Positions 22,601 to 38,228 of a stretch of 64,000 nt of DNA are shown here, piece by piece; positions within the stretch are counted from its first letter, which is position 1, and every line of letters begins with the position of its first letter. The stretch is taken from the NCBI GenBank assembly GCA_026874595.1, contig CM049312.1, positions 24,671,956 through 24,735,955 of the forward strand, written 5' to 3'. Below the pieces are notes generated by a model. The model was not told the DNA's origin. It ran no database searches and saw nothing but the letters and a program-made list of their open reading frames with translations. Made by a program: the position numbers and the translations under genes. This DNA comes from Sipunculus nudus. Its lineage: Eukaryota > Annelida > Sipuncula > Golfingiida > Sipunculidae.

Positions 22601-25600
22601 CGAGGGTCCGAAGTTGTCTGTAAACTGACAGCTGAGGAACGATTTCCCGGTGTATTGTATGTCAGAGTCTGCGGGATACCAACGTAAACCCCATTAAGGA
22701 CTTAAGGGTTGTATTTACAGAGTTGTTTTATGATGAGAAGCGCTTGTGCGTCGTGTGTAAAGTGGTAATCCGCCTGGACTCCAGGAGTATATACCTGCAC
22801 GACGATCATGTGACCAGCGGCCGTGGTGTTTATTGGTATGTGATTAGTGCTTTCGGAGAGTGTCAGGATTAACCAGGACTCTGTGAATATAATCATATGG
22901 ACTCTTTCGATTATTTTACCATGCGCATGGTACACCTCTCCAGAGAATTATCAGTCTAATTTATTATATTTTTATAATTTATGTTATGCGGGGCCTTTCT
23001 CATCTTGTTGAGTGTATGTGCGACCTTCAGCCGGTTAAGTTCACCGTTTGAAAGAACTTGGAAAGTCCATTGCTTTGGGGGGGGGGGGGACATGAACATG
23101 TAAAGTTTTTAATTTCAAATACCTTTATAAAAACTCATAAACAGAATAAAATTGAAAGGCGTTCTTTCATTGGGCATGATTATATAAATGGACCATGGAC
23201 TTTCAGTTGCTAAATTAAAGTCGAAGGAATGTTTTTTACATTTTTAGGACAGTAAAGGTTTGCCAAAAGGGATTCTAAGATCACTGCCTGGCGGTGATGT
23301 TGTTCATGCATTTACGCATATGTTCCATCCGCGTAAAAAGCTTTCGACAATAAAACTTTTCAAAGAGCATGCGCACTGTGCGTAACGGTCGTCTGCGGTG
23401 TTCGGGTTCAGTTAGCCAGCTTTTCGTTTTTGTTTTTTTTTTTTTAAACAAGACACATCCAGAGACTTCAACTGGAACCTCGCCTTCAAGGCAATAAGTT
23501 TTTTTTTCACTTTTAACACATACGAGAAAAGGACAAAAAATGTCGCTCGTTTGATGGAAAAGGGCTAGCTGTTTCAATAAGTTTCTCATACAAATATTTG
23601 GGAAGTAATTATAAAGCCCAGGGGCATAGCCAATGGGGGTGGGGGGGGGGGGGGGGTTGTTCATCTGTCAAGGAGAGCTGGAATACAATTATAAATAGAG
23701 GGTTCAATAGAGATAACACAGAAATTTATACAGTACCCTTAAAAAAGTAGGTCCTCCTAGTCCTCCACGAGTAGACGGCGGCGCCGATGTTGATTGGTGG
23801 GCTCTGGTAGTGGAAGCGGATCTCGCTCGGGTAGCCTGGCTCCACGCCCTCGTTGCTAAGACGCCACAACTGCTTACCCTTAAACACGTAGATCCGATAG
23901 TCGTGAGCTGGGAGAAAAAAAGAATAAACGTATATCATCCTTCATTCATTTTGTGAATGGTGCATTTTGTTTTCTAAGTATATTAAATCTGCCCTTTGCT
24001 GCACACTGTGTTCATTGGCGGTTGGGGGGATTTCAAACTACAATAATGCATGAAAATAAATTCCTTAGACAGAATTATGCTGTCTATGGAAGTATTGTTC
24101 TCTCGCCGTTTGTTGGTTGGCTTGCGTGCATGTCGCCAATTTCACTAAGAAGTTTTTAAATGGATTTTGCTTTAATTTTGTGGATGGAGATGGTAAAGCT
24201 CAAGTGACAGTCCACAAGTTTTTATTTAGAATCTGGATCACAACATCTTTTAAGAATTGTTTATCCAATGGGAGATAAGGTCATTTGTTTATCCCCGCCG
24301 AGGACGAAACCTTCGAGATTCACTGCATGGTGTTAGACCGCCTTTGTTCTGAGGGCTGAACTTATTTGTGATGCAACCAACTTTTGTCCCACACGCGTCG
24401 TATTTTCCTTTGTTCTAACTGTATGTTCAAATCTGCTTGCATCACAGGGTCATGAAAAGTGACCATGAAAGTGAAGTTGCATGGGGTCTTTCCAAATATG
24501 GCAGAGAACTGGTGCGTAGCCAAAAGCAATGACACGCGTGACCTTCGACCAAGGAGGCGGGACATGTTGGAAAAATCAGTTATAGCCCAATGAAATGTAA
24601 TGCAAGCCATGCGATTTGCTTGGCTTGTGTCAATCATGGTACCTTCGCCTAAACGGCTCGCTTGCCATGTGACACAAGCCCGGCAAACCTCACGGCTTGC
24701 ATAACATTTTATTGGGCTTTATTTCCGTTTATTTTGTCGAAGCTTCGATAACTTTCTCGTTGATCCGGTCCTGCTGCAATATATAACAGTGATAACAATG
24801 CTGATGATGAGAAGGAGGAAGAGGAGGAGATAATTATGATGCTGACAAAGACAACGACGATGATAATGATGATGACGACAAAGATGAGGAGGATAATAAT
24901 GATAATGACGGAGCTAATGGTGGTCGTATCGATGAAGATGATGATGGGTGTTGTAATGATCATGGTGATGATCGTGATGAGGATGACGGTGATGGCGATA
25001 TTGATGATAATGACGACAATGATGATGATGATCGGGTTGTGATGATAATGGTGATGATTGTGATGACGATGACGGTGATGCCGATATTGATGATAATGAC
25101 GACGATGATGAATATGGGGGTTGTGACGATAATGGTGATAATGATGGTGATGATGATGAAGATTTATATCATAAAACAACATATTGTTTCATCGTTCAGT
25201 ATTGGAAGACCAGGCAAGGGTATAATGATTATGGTGATGATGTTAAACGCTTACTTGTACCACAGCACATTTCATCGTAGGTCTACAATGTCTGGACTTA
25301 CTGGAGACTGGCTATGAGAATACGGCGATGATAATAATTATATTCATGATTATCGCGATGAGTCGGAGAAATGTGAGGATGATGTTGATAACGATGAACG
25401 CTTACCTTGAACCACGGCGTCATATTTCATTCTACAGTAGCTTGGTTTACCGGCTGGCTTGGCAGTGGTGCGTGGTATGGTAGGTCGTTGTGTCACTAGA
25501 GGCCGTCTTGTGGTCGGGGCAGGTGTCGTGGGGCGCGGCCGGCTCCCTATAGATATACGTACAGATATGTGTAAAGATATACGTATAAATACACGTAAAT

Positions 25601-28600
25601 ATATACGTATACGTACAAATATAGGTAAAGAAATACGTACAGATATAATCAAGATATACGTACAAAGATAAGAAAAATATACATACAGATATAAGTAAAG
25701 ATGTACATACAGATATATGTAAAGATATTCGTACAGATATACGTAAAGATATACAGGCAGATATATAGAAAGATATGCGCAGAAGCGGATCCAGGCGAAG
25801 GGTCCAGGAGGTCCGCAGCCCCCCCCCCCCCCCCCCCACCATTCTGTCGCCGCAACGTTTATTTTAGGTTTCCAGACCAAATTTTACGGCCTGGACCCCC
25901 CCTTTCCAGACCTGGGGACCTTTTGTTAGGTTTTCTATGAGTCCTCCTGGGTTGGACCCCCCCCCCCCCTTTCATAAATCTTGGATCCGCGTCTGATGCG
26001 TACGGATATATGTGCAAATATACCTACACATTCACGTACAGATAAACGCACAAATATACATACAGGTATATACGTGCAAATACATGAACACAAATACGTA
26101 CATACATATATGCAGCGACATCACCGATGTAAAAGTGGATTTACGCAAAGCTTTATACGAAACAGCTTAAAGGTATATATTAAGATACATCCAAATCATC
26201 CCTGAAATGTTGCCATCAAACGGTTGGGTTAAATTTGACATTTAATATGTAACATTTAAGTATGGGGAGAAGAGAATCAACTATATCACTGTGAGTAACA
26301 AAAGGCGGACTTGCTTAACTACAGGTTATTTATTACACCATTTACTAAAGTGGTCTCAACTAAAAGTTATTTTCCGAGTAAAAAATATTAAGTAGAGGTT
26401 GGACGTTGAGTAGGACATATTAACGCCCCAAGCAGAGAGAGAATGCTGTTTCAACACCCCAGATAGAAACTAGATCACTCTATATACAAAACAATATATC
26501 TCATTGATCAGATCATGATTCCAGTTCTGCAAAACAGAACCTACTTCATATCCAAATGAACATTTCATTTATTAATTTTTATGATAAACATAATGTACAC
26601 TTGACTTAGAATGACTTTACCTTGAGCACATACTAGTTTAAAGTGTAATACAAATGGTTCATGTATACTGAATATGGTACACGCTTACGGCAGAGTGATT
26701 GTATATCGAAGGGGATTTTTATATGTCTGATGTAATATAAATTTTATATATAAAACATGTACTGTTCTCCACCGTGCCATATCTGTCTCTAGAAGGATTT
26801 TATAAACAGTTTGTTAATTGCAATATTACAGTTTCATTTTCACAATAAAGTCCATTAGCACCCACCGTAAAGAGACGTTATAGCTAGGACATCATCGTAG
26901 TGAAGTTTGAAGTCCGGGTCATAGCCCTGGTAGTATGGGGCCATGAGGGCACCGCGTACGTTAGAGTGACCGAGACCCAGAGCGTGGCCGAACTCGTGTG
27001 TGGCCACGATCATTAGGTTGGTGCCATCAGGGGTTCCCTCAGTCCATCGCTCAGACTCGTCAAAATGAGTGTCTCCGTTCTCTGGGTAGTAAGCATGCGC
27101 CAACGTTCCACCTAGAATGAGATCATTATAAATATTGACTACAGCGCTACTCATCATCTGGTTAAGTCCCAATGCAAAATGTTTATTATAGAAAAACCTC
27201 TGCTAACGACCACCTTAGTCTAGTGACCGACTCAAAATAACGACCGCTTATTCACGGTCCCGAATCTGTTCTTGCTCTTTATATTAAGATTTCCTTAGAC
27301 GACCGCTTCCAAAATATGACCACTTAATCGAGGTCGCGATGGTTATATCAAGGGTAACTATATATATAACAATTCCCTCGCCCCATTCTCATTCGATCTG
27401 ATTACATTCTTAGTTGTTGATATCAACAACACACGGTACCTTGTCCATCAAATGCGTTTCCGGGTCCGTCGCCGTGATCGTAGGCTGCGAATTTGATCTC
27501 TATGTCTGGCGTGCCGCCGCCTATTTCTTGGAAATCAAGAGGAGCCACTTTGCTCCAGTGACCAAAAGCCTGGTAGAAGGCTCGTCTGAAACACAGTGAT
27601 TATGAATCTATCAATACAAACCGGTTAAGAATTGACGCTTAAATACTCTAGGCTACAACAAAAAAGATAAATTAACGAACTGTTCTATAAGGACTTTTCA
27701 GTATAAATAATCAGGAACCGGGCGGGCATTTTCCCTGGAGTATATTCTGGTTGAGACTAAGAGACAACACACAGGTTTGTGCATTTTCTGTGATATATTT
27801 ATGATTTTTAATGGATCCAGGCAAGAGGACAAGTGCTCAGCAAAATTAAAAAAAAGACTTCGTGCTCCATCAAAGAAATTATCCTTGATCCTGTTTGGCC
27901 TGATGGTTATTTAACCCAGTTATATAAGCATAATTATTTGAACAATTTCATTTTGGTTGAATACTTTATACAGATGCCCAGCATTGCCACATCGACATAC
28001 GGACTTACCAGCTCCAATTCCCTGTTTTATACGTTATTATGGCTCTGTGTGTGAAGTAATAAACCCATACCACGTTTGTCAGTTTACCATAACAAGACTG
28101 TCTGACCATGGGTCCGAGCTGCACATGCACGTGCTACAACTCCTAAAGCGAGAAGAAATACGGAAGAAACATCGGTTGATTCAGATTTGTACGCATTACG
28201 ACTACCAGGTGGCGTTCGCGCTGTTTATGTTTGTCCCGCTAATAGCGTAAGACACAAGCTTATTTCCACTTGTGTACAGAACGTGATATTGGGAGATGCC
28301 ATAATATTTCAAGGAGGAAACACAATACCTAACGTATATTTAACAGTTCTGGTATGTTTATAATTCTCTTTATAAATTGACCATCGTGAATTTTTTAAGG
28401 AATATGTATACTGGTAAACACAACCTGACGGGAATTCCCTGTAATTAAGAAGTGACAGCATCGTAAAGCATGATATTAATCATTTGTTCTTAGGAATGTA
28501 CCTTAAAAAAATTTACACGATATTTGAGGTTACAGTAATCAAACAGCAGTTATTTATTTCCTTATTGTTGCCGGTCCTACCTCTGTGAGCCAGAGTTCAT

Positions 28601-31600
28601 GTCAGGCGAGTAGTTGATAGATCGCCATGTTAATTTGTTCTTCTTCCACTTGAAACCTGAGTACGATAAAAAAAATCCTATCATTGACAAACTGATATCA
28701 ACAGATGATCATTACCTCAGCAGGTCAGAATGTAAAAGTAATAATTGTCTGCATTAGGAGTACAGATCAGATTGCAAAATTCACTGCATACAAGGGGAAC
28801 GCTTGCAGGTTCCACATATTTCATATTAAATGATAATTACATTGTTTTTTTCTAGTACAATCAAATAAACATAGATCCGTAACCTTAAAGGTCCCCAGTC
28901 TTAAAGAAAAAACCCCTACCTTAATGAACCCTAAGCTGAAAGCTGACTAACCTAAAAGATACCTAACCTTATAGGTCCCTTACCTATAAGAACCCTTACC
29001 TTAAAGAACACAAATCTTAAAGATCCCTAATAGGTCCCTAAAACTTTACTGTTCCTAATCCTTCAAGATCCAAGTCCTTCAAGGGCTTTAAGGTAGATAT
29101 GATTAGTCTTAAATATCCTCTGAGATCAGTTTTATAGACATTCGAAGTAGTTATTAGATTCGTCAGTTTATCAACAATATTGGTAAACATCAAGCGGCAT
29201 GAATGACAGATATTTAAAGACTTTACAACTGACAGCGCGTATTGTACACCATCTTTTGTCTTAGGATAAAGTTGAGTTTTGACTTGTTACAGTAGGTGTT
29301 ATGTTCATAAGATTAAAAAATAATCAGATGTCCCTTTGGTTTGGAAAAGTTTAAAGTTGCAAGTGTTATACTGGTGTAAAGCTATCGTGATACGTGTTTT
29401 CGTTTGGTAACATAGAACTTAGTTTAAGTCTATACCTGAGTCGAATCTTTGTAGGGTCTTTCATTATGATGTCAGTGTCCAGTTAGCTCATTATATATAA
29501 ACTTTTTATTTTACATGGACTGTACATAGTTATTTTAACTATAACAAAGGCACTCTCTATGGCGCAGATGCTGGCGTTCGGTAGACTGTAGGGGTGGAGG
29601 AAACCGCAAAACCCGGAGAAAACCACCGGCCTTGCCATGGACGGGCAACTACAACCCACTCTCATAGCAACGCCGGGGATCGAACACGGATCGCCAGCGG
29701 AGAGAGCCGAGCGTTTTACCCCTCCACTGTCCAGGCCCCATTATGTAGGTCGAGTCTGGTTTAACCCTTTGAGTCTAATAATTATATGCAAATTTTAACC
29801 AATGATAATAACTTAGAATAGAAATAAAATATTTTGTTTTATTTAACCCCTTTGAATAAAAGTTAACCTATTTTTAAGTGTTTTATTCAAAATGTCTATA
29901 ACCATAGCGACAAAATCTCCATATTATTTTCGAATCATCGAGTCGACACTTTGACATGAAGCAATTCCCAACTGTCACATATTATTTCTTGCTTAAACCA
30001 TTTTAATTTGCTTGAGTCATCTCTTTAACCATTGACACCATACGATTATACAACCCATTAAGCTACCGGTCATTAATATTCATGACTATCTTTAAATCCC
30101 CATTAGAGTGACGATCGAGTCAAAAGGAAACAAGTGGCATCGCATACAACATGGGATACCACCTGGAGAGGACACACTCACATCTATTTATGTTTTAGTG
30201 CAACTGAAAGTACTTAAGTGACTTCGGGTGGCGAAGTCAAAACCTAATGCAGCGTCGTCCAGCTGTCATAACAAACAACAACCTCCCCATCACAAAGACC
30301 AAATTCAAAGAGTTTCTTTACAGCCTCCCTTCATCATTATTCTTCCATGAGCAATTTAGTCGTTATCCAGTGTGAAAATTCCGTTTTCCTTAATAAATGC
30401 CGGAGGGACAAAAATTATAATTCAAATATCTATCGGGAGGGTTGTAAATATATTTTACGATGAACAAGGAGCAGGGAAATATAAATTTATAGTCAGCCGG
30501 TATGCCTTTAAATCCTGTCTATTGGAAGGTAAATCAAATCTGAAAGCAAATCTAAACCTATCTTCTCTAATAACTTATTTATTTGCCTGCCATCCTAATA
30601 AATCGTTTGATATCCTTTACTCCCATTGCCTCCCAAACGTTGCCTACGTGTCCTAAACGCGGAAATGTGTATCACTGAAATTAATATATATGCATGGTAC
30701 ATACGTGATACATGTGTGGCCACATAATTATCTGTTACAGAAGAATAAAAATGATATAATAATTTAATAAGATATTGAATATAATGATAATTGTATGAGA
30801 TATGGAATATTATAATAATTGTAAGATATTATAGGATATGGAACCAGAAAAATCGATACAATTTGGGGAACTGTATGGCATTTTGCAATATGTAAGCTGG
30901 CATTCTGTCAGATATTGAATGACATCTAAGGATTATCAGATCGAATTTATACCTGAACTAAATAATAATGATATATATGTATAAACACTACACCTTTCAC
31001 ACATCGGTTATGCAGTCCAGATGGTTCCAGATCTCCGTTTTCCAGATTTCTGCTTTTTTATCAAGTTTTTGGGGTCTCAACACAGGGCAGGGCAAAGAAC
31101 CAGACCAACAAGAGCGAGGTCTGCAGATTAAAAACTTGGATTCACATTGCGATACTACGCTCTCATTTGTCTGATGACGATTGTTTTCGCTGTGCGAGCC
31201 CTGGTGGTGTAACCCGGAAAATCTTCCTAAAAAAAGGCAGCAGTTATAACGAAGGAGATCCGCAACGATTGCAGTGTATAACAGCTGTATGAGGAGCGTA
31301 TATAACTTTGTTTGACAAGGATCCTTATAATAGATTAACAACATTACCTGGGACATAATATCTCTCCGGATTTTTGCTGGGGTCTCTGAACCCGTCTGCA
31401 CCTGGATTGACCCCGTTAGGTATGACGTCAGGAAGGCCACATCTCGGCTTTGACATCAGCGTCCTAGTGGCGACATCCAACTGTCCCGTCACCTTCAAAT
31501 TGTTGAAGCGCTGGTAGTTCCTGTAGGAGGAAAATAAATACAGCTTAAGTATTTGATTATATAATAAGGACAATATGAATTGTAATCGTTATTTCAGGAG

Positions 31601-33144
31601 AAGAAGTTCTATGGTGCACATGGTATCCGGAAAATACGGAGCAAAAGGAAGCGCTTAGAAACTCACTTAACACATTCACTGCCAAGCCCATGTTCACCCC
31701 CAGTGCCAGGGCCATACACATGGACCCCAGCAGCCCCGAGAGCTGCAGTGGTACCAAGACTAGATGCTAATTACCTGATAAGAAGTTGTGACTTCGGATA
31801 ACACAGGGGCAATAAAACTCGGGGGAGGTGTGAAGTTGGGCATTGAACCAAATGACCGTATAATAGTCAAAGCATGGACCCGGAGGACTGCCATGGTCTC
31901 ATAGCGTCTACTTTGTCACCAGCATAAAGCTAACAACTGATTCAAATGAAGATCTATATTTATTGTAAATGATGAACTAAATGAAAATGTGTATGTTGGC
32001 GCGAATGCTGAATTGGGAAGAGTCAAATGACTGAGAGGCACTGACAAATATAGGCCTATATACATTTATGTAACACTACCATAATTGATCCGGAATGGCG
32101 CAGTGGTCTGATTATAAAACATACCCAACCGCGTGTGTTCGAACCTGCGCAGTATGATTATTTTTTTTTTACAAACATGTAGTTTTAGCTCAAATATACA
32201 TTTTTTCACTTTTGAAACGAACACAGCAATTCAACCGATCAATATAATTAAAACAAAAAATATATACATAACTTTACATTTCACATATAATTTTCAAACA
32301 TTGTCATAGACTGTTTATATATACCGACATGCTTGAGCCTTGACGCGTAACTGACCACTCAATGTAACAGTCACAAGAAACACGGAGATTATTTCAGTTT
32401 CGTAATTTACGAGCACTTGTTTGTGAAGTTACTAATATATACATTTATCTATATATAAGTTAATAAGGAACAAGAAATAAGCCGACAGAATCATTTGCAG
32501 CCGCGTTCTGATTACACTGCCGTTCTGTGTGTCAATCATGTGGCACGCGCCCTTTGTTGGTGATTGCGCAATACCCTGTCCTCGCGGGGCAATAAACCTG
32601 AACGACCTAACGCCTCGCTATCTTGAGTTCACGCCTAAGGTGCGATCTATCGCACCTCGGCCTCCCAGCCGGATCTGTCCTAAATAAGTGGCCAAAACAT
32701 GTTCTAATATTAAACTAGCTACATATATTTACGATCCTCCTTTTCGTTTGATTCAAAGTAGTATTCTTACAAGGAATCGACTTTAAACTGAAGCGCGTCG
32801 TAAAGTTATTTCACGGCAATGGACCGGAGCCGTGGATTTTGTCACCATGTACATATCTTTCCTGCTTTAGAATGATGCAGCGCACTGTTGATAACAAATA
32901 ATTCATTTTCGTACTGCGAGACTATTTTATAAATGGTCTACTACTCATCTGCAAGGAATTTATTGAATAATTTATGAGAATTCCTGCTGAAAATTGCTTA
33001 TAAAAAATGACGTGTACATAGACGTGCTTGGCACTGGGGGAATCATAATAAATGACGAGTATACACGTCATTGGCAGCGAATGTGTTAAAATAGGAGGTT
33101 GCCCTTCATACACATCACATATGCTAGTAACAGTAGGCTAATCG

Positions 33145-33208
<64 letters not shown>

Positions 33209-35002
33209 AAAGTTTTTTTATGATTTGGTGTGAACATTTGTGACTACAAGAAATTGCCACATTGCGCAATGAGCAATGTTTCAGGAACCACGGAACTAGG
33301 AGAAGGCGTTTATTACATTAATTTGGTATAAATATAGATATATAAGCATTATGTTTGCATTATGACCACTGCGAGTGCATTAATTAAGTCAAATCATTTT
33401 TGTTGCTTTTTAAGAGAGCTACTTACTTAATGGCTTCTCTCCGAGATGCATCACTGTGTGCCGCGCCAGGACTACGTGGTTTTGCGAGGTAGCCAAACGT
33501 TTCCAAGAATTTCTATGGAACAGAAAAACAAAATGTCATATAGATCTGGTACTAGAACAAAGACTCAAGCATAGCCGCCTAGGCCGTTTTCGAGAAACAG
33601 GGAGAAATAAACCTGGCAGCTATATATATATATAATAAATCAGTAAATCTTCATGGTCAAAAGTCCACTATTTGATGCATGCATAATAATATTCAGATAC
33701 ATACATAATTACTGTAGAAAGCATAATAATTATTTTATAATCATGTTTGTCCTCTTTAATTTGAGGATTGGGCGTGGTAAAAAAGCGTTATTCTGTACTA
33801 AATTTTGCCGGTACACTTTCTCTTGTAATCTAACCGTCTCTGTACAAAGGTAAATTCCTGGACGCTTGGAACATATATCTAGGAGTACTTTCGTATCGCA
33901 TCCCCGCGCCCTTATCGAATCCTATATAACCCTTTTTTTGCCACGCCTAATCTTCAAATTATAGAAGATGAGCATAATTATAAATACGATTGTATAATAT
34001 TTATTATGCTTTCTACAGTAATAAAGTATGTTCTAAATATTATTTATGCATTAAATTGTGGACATTTGACTATGAAGCTGAACTGATCTGAAAGTCTAGA
34101 AAAACGTCCTGAAAAAACGTCCTAATTAGATCTTGATGAAATTATGTGGAGGATTCATGTAATACAAAAGGAACAATTCATTAAAATGTTGGGGTATTCT
34201 GAATCAACATGATATAATTCTAATTCAAATGATTTCTGTTGTGCGACCATTCATTTGCATTGGATACTGTCTCTGCCACCCGGCTCCCCTGTGAAATTAT
34301 GTGAAATGTTACACTAGGAAAAAAGGAGCACATCTTAATGTTGCATCTTTATGTTGACCTAACTGATTCATAACCAGTGATTTCCATTTCGGTTTGGGTG
34401 TCCATGAACTCGCTTCCTGTGCATTTTATATCCTATATCACCTCAGCCCGGTGTCTACCGCCCCAGCGGGTCCTTTGCGTGTTACTTTCCCATTTGCTCG
34501 GTCATATAACATGAGACGCACTCGTGCATGCGTGAGCAAAGGTGACGACCAGCCTTCCTATTAAGCCTGCAGAGCGCTCATCCTGGGAAGAGACAGATTT
34601 TAATTACTCACGACCTCCCAGCTTTGAGTCCTGTACCCCTACACCACATAAGTCGGCCAGGGAACACGGGGAAGTTAGAGCACACGAACACACGACTTTT
34701 GCGGAAGAGACAAAAAACTTGGGGGTGAACTCGAAAATTTTATAGTTTTGTCGTTATCTCATTCGTTAGGTGTACTTTAACGAGAAAACAACGAGAATCA
34801 AACGAGAAAACAACGAGCGTAACTCGAAACCCTTCGTTGTTGTTTCGTTATATGTATCCACATTTTAAGTAACGAAACAGCGTTAGCCTCTTTCGTTGGC
34901 GTTTCTAATAAGGTTCTTTGAAGCATGTAATGCCAATGTTTCTATACTTTTCTGAATCCCGTGCTAGTTGTGAGAGATTATAACCATTTCTTGGGCTTGG
35001 GA

Positions 35003-35051
<49 letters not shown>

Positions 35052-37331
35052 TCACCTAATAATCTCCATGATATGTAAGCTGGTTTTTATGTGCATACAT
35101 AAAAGCTTCACTTGACGCAATACAAAGCGTTCCTCTATTTACAAGATGGAAGTCTTTGTTGGTGTCCTGCTACCAAATCATGTTTACAAACTATAAACAT
35201 TGTTTTAAAAACAACTTTATGATGACGATTGAGACCGAAAGCAAAGGGAATACTTTTACATCAGTTTTGGATGGACTGTATACGAGCTTATATTGTGAAG
35301 TGTCTGAATTATTCTTGTCAGTGTCAAAATGCCGAACTTCCAAAATTCCTCATATATATTATCAGATGAATAATAATAAAAAAAAACACGGCAAAGAAAT
35401 AAAGCATTTTTTTTTTTTATTTTTAAATATCCGCCAATCGTAATCCAAAAAGGCCATCTGTAGGCAAACAATACGGAACTATACGAGATTGCAAACGGCA
35501 GAAGAAGGCATTGCTGGATTTACTTGTGCAAACAGCTACTTCCGGTCATTCTCAACACGGGATCGTGTCCGGCGTTCATGCCGATCAAAAGAATGGTTTC
35601 ACTTAATGGCTAGCAGGTATTAAGCGAGATTTGTAAAGCTCTAACATTTACGATGTGTGCTCTGCTACAGGATGTCTCAAAATGTCTGAAAGTTAGAAAA
35701 GCTCTTAACAATAAGTTGCATATTTAGAAAAAATAGGCATTCCATGATGGTAGACCAAAAACGATTTGGTCAAACATTCTTTAAAGGGGCCTAATCACCT
35801 ATAAAGCATGCTGAATAAACACGAAAAAATAGATTTTTCTCTTTAAAATAAATCTGTACTTGCCAAAATTTTCCCTTGAAATTATTCAAAACAGTGGACC
35901 AAAGGCGTAAATATAAACACAGCATATGCATCGCCGGGCCACAACATGTGTACACTAGGAGACGCCCTGACTGACTTGGCCTAAAACATGTAATACATGT
36001 TCCCACTGGCTGAAACATCACGTTTGCGCCTCACATTCAGACGTCCGGTTAGACAGCCTTGTTATGGTAAACAGAAACACACGGACTGTGTTTACAAACA
36101 CGCGGAGTCATAAAAAGTTATTAAACAACCGTAGACTGAGACTGAGACTGTGTGCCGGGATGGTGTAGGCCCGAAACTTTTGTAAAAAGCAAAACTGAAT
36201 TAATAGTGTGAAAGAACACTCATAATATAGCTTCTGATTATGTCCCTTAAATTCAACCCCTTTAATGTGTGTTTTTAAATCATGATTATTTGTATTATAT
36301 TTATAATGAATAACATCAAAATGGTGTTGTATGGTGTTATAAATCCTGTTTTATTTCTAATTGTGTAATTGTAAAGGTTGTTTCCATATGCGCGTGTATG
36401 CAGACTGGCAGATGTATATTTGTGTACAATGACATCGAGCAGGCCTTTTACAAAAAAAAGTGTGACGTGATTCTAGCCCGAATCCCTGAGTTCACGCAGA
36501 TCCTATGCGTGAAAATCGCTCCTGTGACGATTTTCACGTATACACGCACATTCACAAATGGGATGACGAATACATGGAAACACCCCAGTTGACAAATCAT
36601 ATATGAGCGATGTTTTACACATATACGCGCACATGGAAACACATCTATGCTTACGGTTGAAAAGAACGCTTATTCTGAGATTATTTTGTATGGGAGAAAT
36701 AAAACACATGCACATTTTCTACTTATATGTATACAAATTATCCGTTCTACGTTTCAAAACTGAGATGTGATATCAGTATTATAAAATTTATTTAAAATAC
36801 GTTTTAACTAGTTTTATATTGTTTCAGGAAAACTGTCTTTATTATGATTACATTCCCCTCAGTCATTTAAAACTGGTTCTATCGATAATTATACGTGATG
36901 GAACGTTTTGCAGTAAATTATGTTTTATACCGATATATTTATCGTGGATTTTACACACTCATTGTTCATTGCATAAATTACAGAATTAAATATTACAACC
37001 AGGGACTAATTGCACAATGTCCATCTACAATAAGGGACTGAAGGGACATTCTCAGCTCGTCTTTTATTATATTGCTGATTTTGCCTCTTATTTTCCATTC
37101 TCATGCAAGCAATATAGAAAAATGCAACACAACAAAAATATCCTTATACCAGTATGCATTTAGAAAATATTTGCACCATAATCACGAGCAATTTTCCTCA
37201 GTTCATTGGTTTGTTAGGTGCTGTAAACCTTCATATGATTCGGAATGTGGTCCAGGTATGCGGTCGCGGATAAAATACTTGTATGTGTAATATATATAAA
37301 GACTGCATACCCGCAGATCATTTCTACTGAT

Positions 37332-37421
<90 letters not shown>

Positions 37422-38144
37422 CGACTATTTTCCCTGTAATGTAAAACATTACTGGATAAGATTAAGAAAACAGCAGCTTATATGTAAACATGGATCATAA
37501 GGGAATGTTTTATATATATTTGCAATGATTTCGTTTCCAGACGAGGACATTTTTCCTTATGGTTTATAACGATTAACACATTTAATTCTGGGATACCCCA
37601 ACTAAAATGTACGTGGTTGCTCTCCAGACCCAATCCGCGTTTAAATTTTGTTATTAGACGGGTCGCTATATGATCCGACATTTTTTTGTCCGATGTCCGA
37701 TGAGGCCGGATATGTTCCACAACCGAATAAAAGGAAACGGTACCTCATAAAATCATAATTTTGACTCGATCCACAATCACGCCCGTACCGCATCCGCAAA
37801 CCCTTAAAGGATTCATAGTTCTGGGTATATATGTTAATATTTGAAAGAGTTAAATGCTGTTAAATGTTATCTGCTTTACCAACTTTGAACAAGAAGGGAT
37901 AAAAAAACCGATAGCCGTCATACATGTAATTAATATTTACAATAAAATATTTTTCTTCCGTTGTCGCACTATTTATTACGGATTATGGTATTTTCATTCG
38001 CTTGCAGCTCTAAAATATGTATTACATAGAGACAAAGGTATATACAATGAATATAAATTGTCATCACAACTATTGCAATAAACTTCCATGCATGGATGAT
38101 TGCGTTCGGTTCTCTAGGAAAAAAGGGCTATATAAGATCAATAT

Positions 38145-38228
<84 letters not shown>

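Noticed and set aside
24709-25317. His-, Ile- and Met-rich open frames (up to 157 codons)
   Set aside because: Pure translation of GAT-type trinucleotide repeats on both strands inside an MMP intron.
25350-25880. A 176-codon minus-strand frame covering exon 7
   Set aside because: Only 25,406-25,546 is coding (exon 7). The rest is translation of the 12-bp minisatellite and the poly-C element.
37245-37439. Tyr/Ile-rich short proteins across (TA)n tracts, here and at about ten other sites
   Set aside because: (TA)n reads as Tyr-Ile in both strands; these are microsatellite artefacts.
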